A DNA stretch of 64,000 nt from Curtobacterium sp. MMLR14_010 (GTDB taxonomy: Bacteria; Actinomycetota; Actinomycetes; Actinomycetales; Microbacteriaceae), in assembly GCF_001865015.1 (NCBI RefSeq), contig NZ_MJGV01000046.1, positions 558,065-622,064 on the forward strand, read 5' to 3'. The position numbers were made by a program, and so were the translations under genes. Shown here in pieces: positions 32,920-41,668 of this stretch. Every line of letters begins with the position of its first letter. The stretch's first letter is position 1. The notes below the pieces were generated by a model. The model was not told where the DNA came from. It searched no databases and saw only the letters and a list, made by a program, of their open reading frames with translations.

Positions 32920-33439
32920 ATGACCACCCTCGTACCGACCTCGACGGCGGCCACGGCCACCAGCACACGGAGCACCATCGGCGTGGCCATCGACGCCATG
33001 AAGGACGGCATCGTTCCGTTCACACCGAAGGACGCGCCAGGCGGTCACACCGGCACCGCCAACGGCATCGTCCGCACGATGGACACGATCACCTACCGCA
33101 TGTCCGTGAACTCCAACGACGGCAGCAGCACGAACGAGCGCTTCACCGTCACCGCTCCTGCTGGCGGTGGACCCCGGCACCCCCGAGACGCCCGACACGA
33201 CCGACCCGGGTAGGGCCACGTTCCCGTCGGACGCCGTGGTCTCGCCGGACGGACCGCCCTCGACGAAGCCCGGTCCGTCGACGACGACCGGAGCGAGGTC
33301 CGCCCTCGCGTTCACGGGCGCAGCAGGCCTCCAGCTCGCCACCGCCGTCGCAGTGCTGCTGCTCGTGCTCGGCACCGGCACCTTCCTGGTCTGCCGCCGA
33401 CGCCGACGCCAGTCGCACAACCCGCCGCACGACCAGTGA
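32920..33439 (+). pseudogene. Decayed sortase-anchored surface protein
   Basis: Two frames each hold part of a cell-wall-anchored protein. The first (about 32920-33165) encodes a signal-peptide-like start (VGVAMTTLVPTSTAATA) and an isopeptide or DUF11-like piece (MDTITYRMSVNSNDGSS). The second (33167-33439) encodes a Pro/Thr-rich wall linker (PGTPETPDTTDPG), the sortase-type motif LAFTGA, a hydrophobic helix and a basic tail (RRRRRQ). A frameshift near 33160 separates them, another probably lies in the signal peptide, and most of the ectodomain is missing. A sequencing error could explain one frameshift but not the lost length. Confidence 0.6.
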
Positions 33440-33509
33440 CGACGCCCCGGCCCACGTCGAGGCCCGCGTCCTCGAGCACGGAGGCCGCACCCTTCGGTAC
33501 GGTCGACGT

Positions 33510-34400
33510 GTGTCGGGGGAACATGCGCGACCGGTGACGGTCCGCGGGAACAGGGTGACGCCGCTGGCGTGGATGCTGCTGTCGTCCGGGCTGGTGGCCG
33601 CCGGCGTGTGGCTGGCGTGCTCCGAGGACGTCTTCGGTGGTGCGTGGTTCACGCACGTCTGCTCCAGTGGGCTCCTGCTCGTCGTCGGCCTGCTGGGGCT
33701 GCTGCTGGCGGTGAGCACCATCCGCACCCGGGTGCGGGTGTTCCCGGACCGGCTCGAGGCCACCGTGGCCCTCGGCCGCACCCGGACGATCCACCCCGGC
33801 GAGCTCGCCCGGTTCCGTGCGTCCGGCACGGGCAACGACGTCGTCAGCGCGTGGACCGCCCGCGGGCGCCCGGGGTTCCAGACGAACCGGTTCCACCGCC
33901 ACCACGACGCGTTGGAGGACTGGCTCGACCGCAACGGGGGCGAGCCCTGGGCGGAGCACCGGGCGTTCTCCGAGAAGCTCACGCGCCGGACGAAGCGCAA
34001 GCCGGTCGCCGACACCGTCTCGATGCTGGTGATCGTCGCGTTCTTCGTCACGATCATCGCCATCTGCCCCGGTCTGTTCGTCCTCGTCGCGTACGACGAC
34101 GCGCACCAGGAGCAGGTGACCTGCACCATCACCGCGGCCGAGGCGATCACCGTCTCGAACCGGTCCGCGAAGGGCATCGGGTCATCGCACCCGGCGGTCG
34201 GCATCGACTCCTCCGACTGCGGCCGCCTCACCTTCTCCCGCGGCATCGACGACGAGAACCAGGAGCGCACCGCGCGCGCGTACGACCGTGCACCCGGTCC
34301 GTACACGTTCACGGTCGGTGCCGGGTCGTTCTGGCTGCGCCAGCACGCGCCGTGGGCACGGCTCGGCCCGACCGTCTACGCCATCAGCAGCCCGCGCTGA
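33510..34400 (+). CDS. Membrane protein of unknown function
   Basis: The protein is 296 residues. Hydrophobic pairs lie at about 18-38 and 44-67, followed by a PH-like soluble stretch (TIRTRVRVFPDRLEATVALGR). A further helix is at about 170-195, and a C-terminal extracytoplasmic-looking domain includes two Cys (TCTITAAEA and DCGRLTF) that could pair. I chose the GTG at 33510; a GTG at 33534 is an alternative. It converges on the PaaK-like gene with only 14 bp between stops. No family is recognised. Confidence 0.65.
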   Translation: MSGEHARPVTVRGNRVTPLAWMLLSSGLVAAGVWLACSEDVFGGAWFTHVCSSGLLLVVGLLGLLLAVSTIRTRVRVFPDRLEATVALGRTRTIHPGELARFRASGTGNDVVSAWTARGRPGFQTNRFHRHHDALEDWLDRNGGEPWAEHRAFSEKLTRRTKRKPVADTVSMLVIVAFFVTIIAICPGLFVLVAYDDAHQEQVTCTITAAEAITVSNRSAKGIGSSHPAVGIDSSDCGRLTFSRGIDDENQERTARAYDRAPGPYTFTVGAGSFWLRQHAPWARLGPTVYAISSPR

Positions 34401-34410
34401 CCGCGTCAGC
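34396..34410. terminator. Short bidirectional hairpin between convergent genes
   Basis: GCTGAC-CGC-GTCAGC overlaps the stop codon of the membrane protein gene and sits in the 14-bp gap before the PaaK-like gene's stop. Confidence 0.4.
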
Positions 34411-34414
34411 CCCC

Positions 34415-35998
34415 TCACACCTCCCGCGGCGCCGTCCACGACACGTCGAGGTCCCAGTCCTCCACCGCCGAGGCCCCGAGCTGCCACACGTACTCGTTCT
34501 TGAGCTTCCGACCGTCGTCGCGGAACGGCCCCGTCCGGTACGGGTAGAACGCCACGGTGGGCAGCGTCCCCCCCGGCGCGGTCCGGACGGCGTTGGAGAA
34601 GTCCCGGTTGAGCGCACGGAGCTCGGCGACGACGGCCCCGCGGGCGGCAGCGGCGTCGAAGCCCTCGACCGACGCAGCGCCGGCCGCCAGCTGGAACGCG
34701 ATGTGCAGCTGCCGGTCGCCACCGGCGTCCTCGTGGCTGATCAGCCGGTGGTTCTCCACGGCCTCGAGCAGGGCGGGGTCGCCGTAGACCACGTCGCGGA
34801 CGACGTCGGGCGCGACCACCGCGCCGTTGTAGTCCACGGACAGGTCGCTCCGGCCGTAGTGGAACAGCAGGGGCAGGTCGAGCTCGGCGAGCTCGAGCAG
34901 GTCTGCGTGCCCGGTCGACCGCAGCACGGGGCGCAGGTCCCGCATCCGGACGACGTGGCCGCGGTCGTGGATGTTGTAGCGGATGCGCGGGCTGATGTTC
35001 TCCGACCGGGCGATGGTGACGACGAGTTCGCCGAGCTCGTTCGTCTCGATGAGGTACCCGAACGGGTTGAACTGGAACACCATCGGGAGCACGCCGTACT
35101 CCCCCTGCTTCGTCAGCGCGCTCGACAGCGCCGGGTCGGCGGCGATCGCCCGCCGGAGCGCCACCGAGAACCCGGTCTCGATGCCGAGGTTGATCTCGAG
35201 GTCGCTCGCCCCGTAGGAGCCGAGCACGGTGTGCGCGTACTGCTCGATGTGCGCCCGCATGTTCTCGCTGATGCCCTCGCCGCCGAACGCGCACACGATC
35301 GTGTACTCGGACCAGTCCAGGCGGTCGTCCTCGAACAGCGCCTTGAGGAACGGCGGGTAGCTGAGGATCACGTAGGTGAAGTCGGTGCCGAACTCGCGCA
35401 TCGTCTGGACGACCTTGTCGCGGTCCGGCCCGATCGACTTGATCATCGTCGACTCCGTCAGCGACGCCGTCACGTTCATCCCGGTCGCCCAGGCGCCGAG
35501 CGAGAACGCGTTCAGCACGAACGGCTGCTTCGGCAGCTCCTCCGAGGTCCGCGCGAACCCGAGCTGCAGCAGCTGCCGCGTGGCCTGCCGCTCGTCGGGG
35601 CCGCGCACCCAGCTCGTCGGGGTGCCCGAGGACCCGGAGGACTCGTCCACGACGACACCACGCCGCGGCAGCCGTCCGTCGAGGCAACGCTCGGGGATGC
35701 TCCACCGCTTGACGTAGGAGTCCTTGTCCATCTCGGGCAGGGTGCTGAAGGCCCCGGCGATCCCACCGCTGGTGTCCAGCCGGGAGGCTCGGCCCGACTC
35801 CGCCAGGTACGCCCGGTACGCGGGCACCCGCCTGGCCGCCTGCTCCGCCGTCCGCCACGCACGCCACCGACCGAGCGTCCAGCGCAGCGGCTCGATGCCG
35901 GGTGCCAGCAGCAGCCGGTGCGTCTGCACCCGCGGCATGAAGAGCGCCACGAACACCTCGACGAGCCACACCACGGAGAACACCGCCGCGCGCTTCAC
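34415..35998 (-). CDS. PaaK/CapK-like adenylate-forming enzyme
   Basis: The enzyme is 527 residues with an N-terminal hydrophobic segment (about 4-20) that may tether it to the membrane. The ATP-binding loop reads VVVDESSGSSGTPTSW (about 130-145). FGGEGISENM and SYGASDLEINLG match the phenylacetate-CoA ligase/coenzyme F390 synthetase group, which activates carboxylic acids as acyl-adenylates and transfers them to a thiol or amine. The GTG start overlaps the nitroreductase-like gene's stop (GTGA). Opposite lies a carrier-protein operon, so its acyl product may join that pathway. Confidence 0.82.
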   Translation of the reverse strand: MKRAAVFSVVWLVEVFVALFMPRVQTHRLLLAPGIEPLRWTLGRWRAWRTAEQAARRVPAYRAYLAESGRASRLDTSGGIAGAFSTLPEMDKDSYVKRWSIPERCLDGRLPRRGVVVDESSGSSGTPTSWVRGPDERQATRQLLQLGFARTSEELPKQPFVLNAFSLGAWATGMNVTASLTESTMIKSIGPDRDKVVQTMREFGTDFTYVILSYPPFLKALFEDDRLDWSEYTIVCAFGGEGISENMRAHIEQYAHTVLGSYGASDLEINLGIETGFSVALRRAIAADPALSSALTKQGEYGVLPMVFQFNPFGYLIETNELGELVVTIARSENISPRIRYNIHDRGHVVRMRDLRPVLRSTGHADLLELAELDLPLLFHYGRSDLSVDYNGAVVAPDVVRDVVYGDPALLEAVENHRLISHEDAGGDRQLHIAFQLAAGAASVEGFDAAAARGAVVAELRALNRDFSNAVRTAPGGTLPTVAFYPYRTGPFRDDGRKLKNEYVWQLGASAVEDWDLDVSWTAPREV

Positions 35999-37032
35999 GA
36001 CGCGCTCCCCACGGTCATCGCGGCTGCCGGTCGCCGGTGCGCCACGGGCGGCGGGGCACTGCGACCGAACCGGAACAGCATCCACGCCATCCGGCCGTCG
36101 GACTCATCGACACCGGCGCGGTCGACGAACGCGGCGTGCGAACGGGGGTTCGTGATCACCGTGCCGAACGGGTGCAGCGCGACACCGCGGCGGCTCAGCT
36201 CGAGCCAGATCCGCATGAACACCCGACCGGCCTCGACGTGGTCCGCCGCGGTCTCGAACGGCCCCTCGAGCCACCCGAGCTGCCGGACACCGCGCATCGT
36301 CGCCAGGTACACCCGGCGGAACACCGCTCCGAGGACGGGCACGTCCCACAGCCCGCGGTGCTCCATCGCCACCCGCAGCACCGGCCCGGGCATGAGCATC
36401 GTCTCCGCGGAGAGCCCGTCCCCCGTCGCCGCGGCCTGCCGCTTCGAGAACCGCAGCCAGTGCAGGATCTCGTCGTGCACGGCGTCGTTCCGCAGGTCGT
36501 CGAACAGCGTCTCCTGGTTCACGCGCACGATCTCGTCGACGACGGACCGGTCGTCCGTGCTCCGGAACCGGTGACCGGACGCCGCCGCGATCTCCTCGGC
36601 CGCAGCCACCGCCTCCCGACCGACCAGGGTGTGGTCGTAGGGCCTGCGCGACGAGCGCCGCGCGAGGAAGCCGGCCAGGGCCTCCCGGTCGTCGTCCGTG
36701 ACCACGTGTGGGACGAGCGCGACGCTGCCCAGCCGGTGCAGGTGGTCGTCGGGGTCGCGCGTCAGCCGCTCGAAGTCCATCGGGGTGTGGTCCAGCGTCT
36801 CGGTCACGGTGAACCCGTGCGCGCGGGCGACCACCGCCAGCCCGGCCAGGAACACCCCGGCGCAGACGTGCCCGAACGGGATCCCGAACGACTCCGCCGG
36901 CAGCCCCCGCCGCAGGTCGTAGGACACGGTCGCGGTGCGGTCGTCCTCGACGCCCACCACGATCGGTTGCGAGTTGTGCGGCGACGGGTAGTGTCGCGCG
37001 TCCTCGATGATGTCGGTCCACGGTGATGCCAT
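35995..37032 (-). CDS. Nitroreductase-like FMN protein (Acg type)
   Basis: The protein is 345 residues. The N-terminal half carries the nitroreductase HNSQP motif (about 19-23) and the RRSSRRPYDHT segment, the pattern of Acg-like tandem nitroreductase proteins whose real substrates are unknown. A second, weaker repeat occupies the C-terminal half. GAGGGGGAA precedes the ATG. It is translationally coupled to the PaaK-like gene and diverges from the phosphopantetheinyl transferase gene. A role in reducing or cyclising a carrier-bound intermediate is plausible but not shown. Confidence 0.75.
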   Translation of the reverse strand: MASPWTDIIEDARHYPSPHNSQPIVVGVEDDRTATVSYDLRRGLPAESFGIPFGHVCAGVFLAGLAVVARAHGFTVTETLDHTPMDFERLTRDPDDHLHRLGSVALVPHVVTDDDREALAGFLARRSSRRPYDHTLVGREAVAAAEEIAAASGHRFRSTDDRSVVDEIVRVNQETLFDDLRNDAVHDEILHWLRFSKRQAAATGDGLSAETMLMPGPVLRVAMEHRGLWDVPVLGAVFRRVYLATMRGVRQLGWLEGPFETAADHVEAGRVFMRIWLELSRRGVALHPFGTVITNPRSHAAFVDRAGVDESDGRMAWMLFRFGRSAPPPVAHRRPAAAMTVGSAS

Positions 37033-37134
37033 CGGTTCCCCCTCGGTGGTCTCGTGTCCAGATCCTACGGACCCGCCACGACGCCCATGCCGCCGCTGGC
37101 ATGCACCCGCCGGTCGGCGCCGGCAGCACGCCCG

Positions 37135-37140
37135 TATGCT
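37135..37140 (+). promoter_or_regulatory. -10-like TATGCT box for the carrier-protein operon
   Basis: TATGCT is followed by 6 bases and the ATG at 37147, consistent with a leaderless transcript. On the opposite strand a TAGGAT-like box (37062-37067) could serve the nitroreductase gene. Confidence 0.5.
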
Positions 37141-37146
37141 CCGACC

Positions 37147-37524
37147 ATGACCGCCATCCGCACCGGCTGCGACCTCGCCGCCGTGCAGGACGTCCTCGAC
37201 GGCATCCAGGCGCACGGCGAGCGGTACCTCGCGCGGGTCTTCACGGTCCGCGAACGCGCCGACACCGGGGACGACCCGGAGCGGCTCGCCGCGCGGTTCG
37301 CCGGCAAGGAGGCCGTCGTGAAGCTGCTCCGCCCGACCCGCACCGACGCCGTCCCGCTGCACGACGTCGCCATCGTCTCGGACGAGCACGGCGCACCCCG
37401 GGTGGAGCTGTCCGGAACGGCCGCTGCGCTCGCCGCAGCGGCCGGGATCACGGTCGTCGACGTGTCCCTGTCCCACGAACGGGGGCTGGCGCTGGCGACC
37501 GCCGTGGCCCTGTCGGAGCGCTGA
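37147..37524 (+). CDS. AcpS-type 4'-phosphopantetheinyl transferase
   Basis: The protein is 125 residues, the usual AcpS length. The three family motifs are recognisable: TGCDLAAV (about 6-13, metal-binding Asp), FAGKEAVVKLL (about 55-65, Glu and Lys of the CoA site), and VSLSHERGLALATAVA at the C-terminus. It should attach phosphopantetheine from CoA to Ser53 of the carrier protein encoded 114 bp downstream. A dedicated transferase suggests that this carrier is not a substrate of the housekeeping enzyme. Confidence 0.85.
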   Translation: MTAIRTGCDLAAVQDVLDGIQAHGERYLARVFTVRERADTGDDPERLAARFAGKEAVVKLLRPTRTDAVPLHDVAIVSDEHGAPRVELSGTAAALAAAAGITVVDVSLSHERGLALATAVALSER

Positions 37525-37625
37525 CGGCGGGGCAGGACGACCGTTCCTGTACGAGCGCACAGCAGGCCGGACGACGGTGCGGTTTCCCGCAGCCGCACGG
37601 CGGCTTTCCGGGCTGCTCCCCTCGT

Positions 37626-37631
37626 TAGCGT
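37626..37631 (+). promoter_or_regulatory. -10-like TAGCGT box before the carrier-protein gene
   Basis: TAGCGT is followed by 7 bases and the ATG at 37639. It suggests a second promoter inside the cluster, giving extra transcript for the carrier. Confidence 0.4.
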
Positions 37632-37638
37632 TGCTGGC

Positions 37639-37932
37639 ATGCACCAGGACCCGAACACCGCAGCGACGCCCGTCGCGCTCGCTGACCCGACGGCCGAACA
37701 GGCCGTCCGACGCGCACTCGCCGACCACGGCCACCTGACCGTCGACGCGATGGACGTCGCCCCGATCGCCGACCTGTACGCGCTCGGCCTGACGTCGCAC
37801 GCCACGGTGAACGTGATGCTCGCGGTCGAGAACGACCTCGACGCCGAGTTCCCGGACAGCGTCCTGAACCGTGCGACCTTCGCCTCGGTCGAGTCGATCG
37901 TCGCCGCGGCGGCCCTGGCGACGGCCCAGTGA
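37639..37932 (+). CDS. Stand-alone acyl/aminoacyl carrier protein
   Basis: The protein is 97 residues and acidic, with a four-helix carrier fold. The phosphopantetheine serine is Ser53 in LYALGLTSHATVNVML, where the usual DSL is TSH. The following NDLDAEFPDSVL and FASVESI match carriers that I associate with amino acid:[carrier protein] ligases. It differs clearly from the fatty-acid AcpP at 50098. It overlaps the dehydrogenase gene (GTGA) and should carry the substrate between the ligase and that flavoenzyme. Confidence 0.88.
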   Translation: MHQDPNTAATPVALADPTAEQAVRRALADHGHLTVDAMDVAPIADLYALGLTSHATVNVMLAVENDLDAEFPDSVLNRATFASVESIVAAAALATAQ

Positions 37933-39122
37933 CGACGGTCCAGCCGGAAGCCCCGGTCCGGGTCCTCGGGACGCCGTCGGACCGCTTCGCCGAGCGCACC
38001 GCCGCCGTGGCCGCGGTCGCCGCGCAGTTCGCCGACGAGGTCGACCGTGACGCCCGACCGCCGCGCGAGGCGATCGCCGTGATGCGGGAGTACGGCCTGC
38101 TCGCCGCTGCGGTCCCGCTCGAGCACGGTGGCGAGGGCGCCACCGTCACCGAGCTCTCCGTCATCGCGACCGAGCTCGGTCGCGCGTGCGCCGCCACCGG
38201 CATGGTGTTCGCGATGCACCAGGGACAGGTCATGGCCCTCTGGCGGCACGGCGGCGACGGTGCCGGCGTGCTCGCGATGATCGAGGCCGTCCGCGACGGT
38301 GCACTCGTGGCGTCGTCGACGACCGAGAAGGGCGTGGGCGGCGACGCCCGCCGGTCGACCTGTGCGATCGAGCCCTCCGAGGACGGCCGGATCCGCCTGC
38401 GCAAGGACGCGCCGGTGATCTCCTACGCCACCGAGGCCGACGCCGTGTTCGTCACCGCCCGCCGCGACCTCGACGCCCCCGCGTCGGACCAGCGCCTGCT
38501 GGTCTGCCGGACCGCGTCGACCGTGCTGTCGCAGACGTCCACCTGGGACACGATGGGCCTGCGCGGCACCTGCAGCAACGGGTGGGTCCTCGACGCGGAC
38601 ACCACCGCGGACGCGGTGTTCCGCGACGACTACGCGACGATCTCCGCGCAGACCGTGCTGCCCGTCTCGCACGTCCTCTGGGCGTCGGTGTGGGTCGGCA
38701 TCGCCGCCTCCGCCGCCGAGCGTGCCCGTACCGCCGTGCGCAAGCAGGCGCGCGCCAGCGTCGGGACGACCCCGCCCGGGGCGCTCCGGCTGGCCGAGCT
38801 GCTCGTCGACCTGCAGCTGCTGGCCGACGCCGTCCGGCACGCGGCCGAGCGGTTCGACGCCGTGGCCGACGACCCCGCGACGCTCGAGTCGAGCGCGTCC
38901 GCCCTCGCCGCCAACGCGCTCAAGGTCGGCGCCTCCGAGCGGGTCGTCGACATCGTGACCGCCGCGCTGCGGATCGTCGGCATCGCCGGGTACGCCGCGA
39001 CGGGGCCGATGAGCATCTCCCGACACCTCCGAGACGCCCACGGTGCCGCCGTCATGGTGAGCAACGACCGTCTCCTCCACAACAACGCCGGACTGGCACT
39101 CATGACCGGAGCGATCCTGTGA
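37929..39122 (+). CDS. Acyl-CoA dehydrogenase-family flavoprotein
   Basis: The protein is 397 residues, the normal length for the family. An N-terminal helical domain ends in GMVFAMHQGQV, the FAD-contacting beta-barrel region contains STTEKGVGGDARRS and TWDTMGLRGTCSNG, and a C-terminal helical bundle follows. I cannot identify the catalytic glutamate with confidence, and some relatives act as flavin monooxygenases. Sitting between the carrier and ligase genes and overlapping both, it probably oxidises an aminoacyl or acyl group held on the carrier. Confidence 0.85.
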   Translation: MTTVQPEAPVRVLGTPSDRFAERTAAVAAVAAQFADEVDRDARPPREAIAVMREYGLLAAAVPLEHGGEGATVTELSVIATELGRACAATGMVFAMHQGQVMALWRHGGDGAGVLAMIEAVRDGALVASSTTEKGVGGDARRSTCAIEPSEDGRIRLRKDAPVISYATEADAVFVTARRDLDAPASDQRLLVCRTASTVLSQTSTWDTMGLRGTCSNGWVLDADTTADAVFRDDYATISAQTVLPVSHVLWASVWVGIAASAAERARTAVRKQARASVGTTPPGALRLAELLVDLQLLADAVRHAAERFDAVADDPATLESSASALAANALKVGASERVVDIVTAALRIVGIAGYAATGPMSISRHLRDAHGAAVMVSNDRLLHNNAGLALMTGAIL

Positions 39123-40063
39123 CCCTCACCGAACCCACCACCGAACCCACCACCCTCGACCGGGCCCGCGCAGCGCTGCGCGCCCGGCTCCTCGAGGACC
39201 GCGTGCTCATCGACCTCGGCTCCCCCGGGCTCTACGGCCGCACCGGGGTCTTCGAGCACGTGTACGCCGCGGTCGACGCCGCAGGGGTCCGCTCGATGGC
39301 CGACCTCGAGTCCTCCGTCGTCCGGTTCCCGCCGGTGGAGCCCCTGGCCGCCTTCGAGCGCACCGACTACATCGCGTCCTTCCCGGACCTCGCCGCGTCG
39401 ATCTCCGCCTTCACCGGCGACGACCGAGCGCACCGCGAGCTGCTCGCAGCCCGTGAGCGGGGCGAGCGCTGGGAGTCCTTCCTCGAGCCCGCCGACCTGA
39501 TGCTCACCCCGGCCGTCTGCCACCCGCTCTACGGGCTGCTCTCGGGCACGATCCCCCAGCAGGGCCTCTGGTTCGACGTCCTCGGCGACTCCTTCCGCCG
39601 CGAGCCCTCGCTCGACCCGATGCGCCTGCAGGCCTTCCACATGCACGAGTTCGTCCACGTGGGCACGCCCGAGTCGGCGAAGGCCCACCGCGACGGCCGG
39701 GTGCCGGCGATGCGGTCGATGCTCGAGGGCCTCGGTCTCGAGATCGACGTGGTGTCGGCCAACGACCCCTTCTTCGGTCGCGTCGGCCGGATCCTCGCCC
39801 GCAACCAGGTCGAGGCCTCGCTGAAGTACGAGTTCGTGACGCCGGTCTACGGCGACGCCGGGGACCCCACCGCCATCGGCTCGGCGAACCTGCACGAGGA
39901 CCACTTCGGCGCCTCGTTCGCGATCAGCACCGCGGACGGCGAGGTCGCCCACAGCGCCTGCGTCGCCTACGGTCTCGAGCGCGTCACCATCGCCCTCTTC
40001 GCCGCGCACGGCACCGACCCCGGCTCGTGGCCGGTCGGCGTCCGTCGCGCCCTGGCGCTGTGA
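39119..40063 (+). CDS. Amino acid:[carrier protein] ligase (class II aaRS-like)
   Basis: The protein is 314 residues, a truncated relative of atypical seryl-tRNA synthetases without a tRNA-binding domain. The characterised Bradyrhizobium enzyme Bll0957 uses a Cys/Glu/Cys zinc site; here Cys134 (TPAVCHPLYG), Glu177 (FHMHEFVH) and Cys281 (HSACVAYGLERV) fall at matching positions. Motif 3 is YGLERVTIALF with the class II arginine. The family activates a small amino acid with ATP and transfers it to a carrier's phosphopantetheine thiol. The GTG overlaps the dehydrogenase stop. Amino acid specificity cannot be read. Confidence 0.9.
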   Translation: MTLTEPTTEPTTLDRARAALRARLLEDRVLIDLGSPGLYGRTGVFEHVYAAVDAAGVRSMADLESSVVRFPPVEPLAAFERTDYIASFPDLAASISAFTGDDRAHRELLAARERGERWESFLEPADLMLTPAVCHPLYGLLSGTIPQQGLWFDVLGDSFRREPSLDPMRLQAFHMHEFVHVGTPESAKAHRDGRVPAMRSMLEGLGLEIDVVSANDPFFGRVGRILARNQVEASLKYEFVTPVYGDAGDPTAIGSANLHEDHFGASFAISTADGEVAHSACVAYGLERVTIALFAAHGTDPGSWPVGVRRALAL

Positions 40064-41646
40064 CGACCCACCACGGGTGGGCGGGCTCCCCGGCCCTCCG
40101 CGCCGCCGTGCAGTCACCGCCGTCGGCCCGCGCCGGCGTCGTCATCTGCCCGCCGCTCGGGCAGGAGGGCGTGATCGCGTACCGCACGCTCCGCCTGCTG
40201 GCAGACCGCCTGGAGGCTCGTGGCGTGGCCTCGGTGCGCTACGACCCGTCCGGACGTGGCGACTCCGCCCCCGACACCGACCCCGACGCGCAGGTGCGGT
40301 CCGCCGTCCGCGCGGCCGCCCTGCTCCGGACGACGGGCGTCCAGCGGATCACCTTCGTCGGACTGGCGTCCGCGGCCGTCGTCGCGGCCGCCGCCGCGAC
40401 CGAGGACGACGGGCTGGTGGTGTGGGACGCACCGGACTCCGGTCGCGCCTGGCTCCGCCGGCAGCGCGCCCTCGCGAGCATCACGGTCGAGGGCGAGCGG
40501 GTCCTGGACGGCGTCGAGAGCATCATCGGGATGGACCTCGCCGAGGACGAGGCCGCAGCCCTGTCCGCGCTGCGCTTCACCCCGCGCACGGGCGCCACGC
40601 TCGCGCTCGTCCGCCCCGGCGGTCGCGTGCCGAAGGCGCTCGGGGACGTGGCCACGGCCGAGGCCCCCGGGAGCGCCGAGCTCCTCGACCGCACCAGCGT
40701 CCACGCCCGCATCCCCGGCGACGCCGTGGACGCAGTCGTCTCCTGGGTCGACACCTGGGCCCCGACGACGACGGTCCCCGTCACCGTGCCCGCACTCGAG
40801 CGCCTGGTCGACGTCGACCACCGCGTCTCCGAGCGGGTCGTCCTGCTCGGTCCGGAACGGCTGTTCGCGATCGAGAGCGTGACGTCACGGCAGGCCCCCG
40901 ACGCCCCCGTGGTCGTGCTGCACAACGGTGCCGCCGAGCACCACGTCGGCTCCGCGGACTACCAGGTCACGCTCGCCAGGAAGCTCGCCCGCGACGGCGC
41001 CCGCGTCGTCCGGGTCGACCGGCGCGGCACCGGCGAGAGCTCCGTCGTCCGCGCCGACGAACGCGACTACCTGTTCGCGCAGGAGTGGCTCGACGACCAG
41101 TCGGCGATCGTCACGGCGCTCGCGGCCCCCACGGAGCAGCTCGTCGTGGTGGGGATGTGCGCCGGCGCCTGGATCGCCGGACGCGCCCACGAGGACGCCC
41201 CGCGCCTCGTCGTGGAGATCAGCCCGAACGACTACCGCCGCCGACCCGCGCTCCCCGGCGCCTACAGCGACGCCGTGCGCGCGGTCGACTCCCCGTCCCC
41301 GCGTCGGCAGTGGATCCGTGAGCGGTACAACGTCGTGGTGCCGAAGTGGCTCCGTGACCGCATCGCGCGACGCGACCGACCCGGTGGGGTCCTCGACCAC
41401 GTGAAGCCGCTCGTGGCGCAGGGCACCGACGTCGTGGTCATCGTGGCGGACGGCGACGCGGAGCTGTTCGACCGCCTCGGTGGCCAGCGCGCCCTGCGAC
41501 GGTTCCCGGTCGGCGGTCGTGGCGGCGGGGTGGAGCTCGTGCACGTGGTCGACGGCGACCACGCGCTGTTCGCCCCGGCGATGCGGGCGGTCGTCATCGA
41601 CGAGGTGCGCGCCCGTGTCCGTGCGGCCTTCCCCGTCCACGCCTGA
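40060..41646 (+). CDS. Two-domain alpha/beta hydrolase, second domain with Cys nucleophile
   Basis: The protein is 528 residues, two alpha/beta-hydrolase folds in tandem. The first (about 20-240) has PPLGQEG, RYDPSGRGDS and a degenerate elbow, GLASA. The second (about 280-525) has HNGAAEHHVG, RVDRRGTGES, the elbow GMCAG with Cys367 in the nucleophile position, and a late DGDHALF His. It resembles exosortase-associated hydrolases. The second domain is the likely thioesterase or acyltransferase that off-loads the carrier; the first may be structural. The GTG overlaps the ligase stop. Confidence 0.82.
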   Translation: MTTHHGWAGSPALRAAVQSPPSARAGVVICPPLGQEGVIAYRTLRLLADRLEARGVASVRYDPSGRGDSAPDTDPDAQVRSAVRAAALLRTTGVQRITFVGLASAAVVAAAAATEDDGLVVWDAPDSGRAWLRRQRALASITVEGERVLDGVESIIGMDLAEDEAAALSALRFTPRTGATLALVRPGGRVPKALGDVATAEAPGSAELLDRTSVHARIPGDAVDAVVSWVDTWAPTTTVPVTVPALERLVDVDHRVSERVVLLGPERLFAIESVTSRQAPDAPVVVLHNGAAEHHVGSADYQVTLARKLARDGARVVRVDRRGTGESSVVRADERDYLFAQEWLDDQSAIVTALAAPTEQLVVVGMCAGAWIAGRAHEDAPRLVVEISPNDYRRRPALPGAYSDAVRAVDSPSPRRQWIRERYNVVVPKWLRDRIARRDRPGGVLDHVKPLVAQGTDVVVIVADGDAELFDRLGGQRALRRFPVGGRGGGVELVHVVDGDHALFAPAMRAVVIDEVRARVRAAFPVHA

Positions 41647-41668
41647 GCACGAGGTGTAGGCAGGACCC

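Noticed and set aside
33140-33180. Programmed frameshift joining the two surface-protein frames
   Set aside because: No slippery heptamer or downstream structure is evident, and the joined product would still be too short, so decay is simpler.
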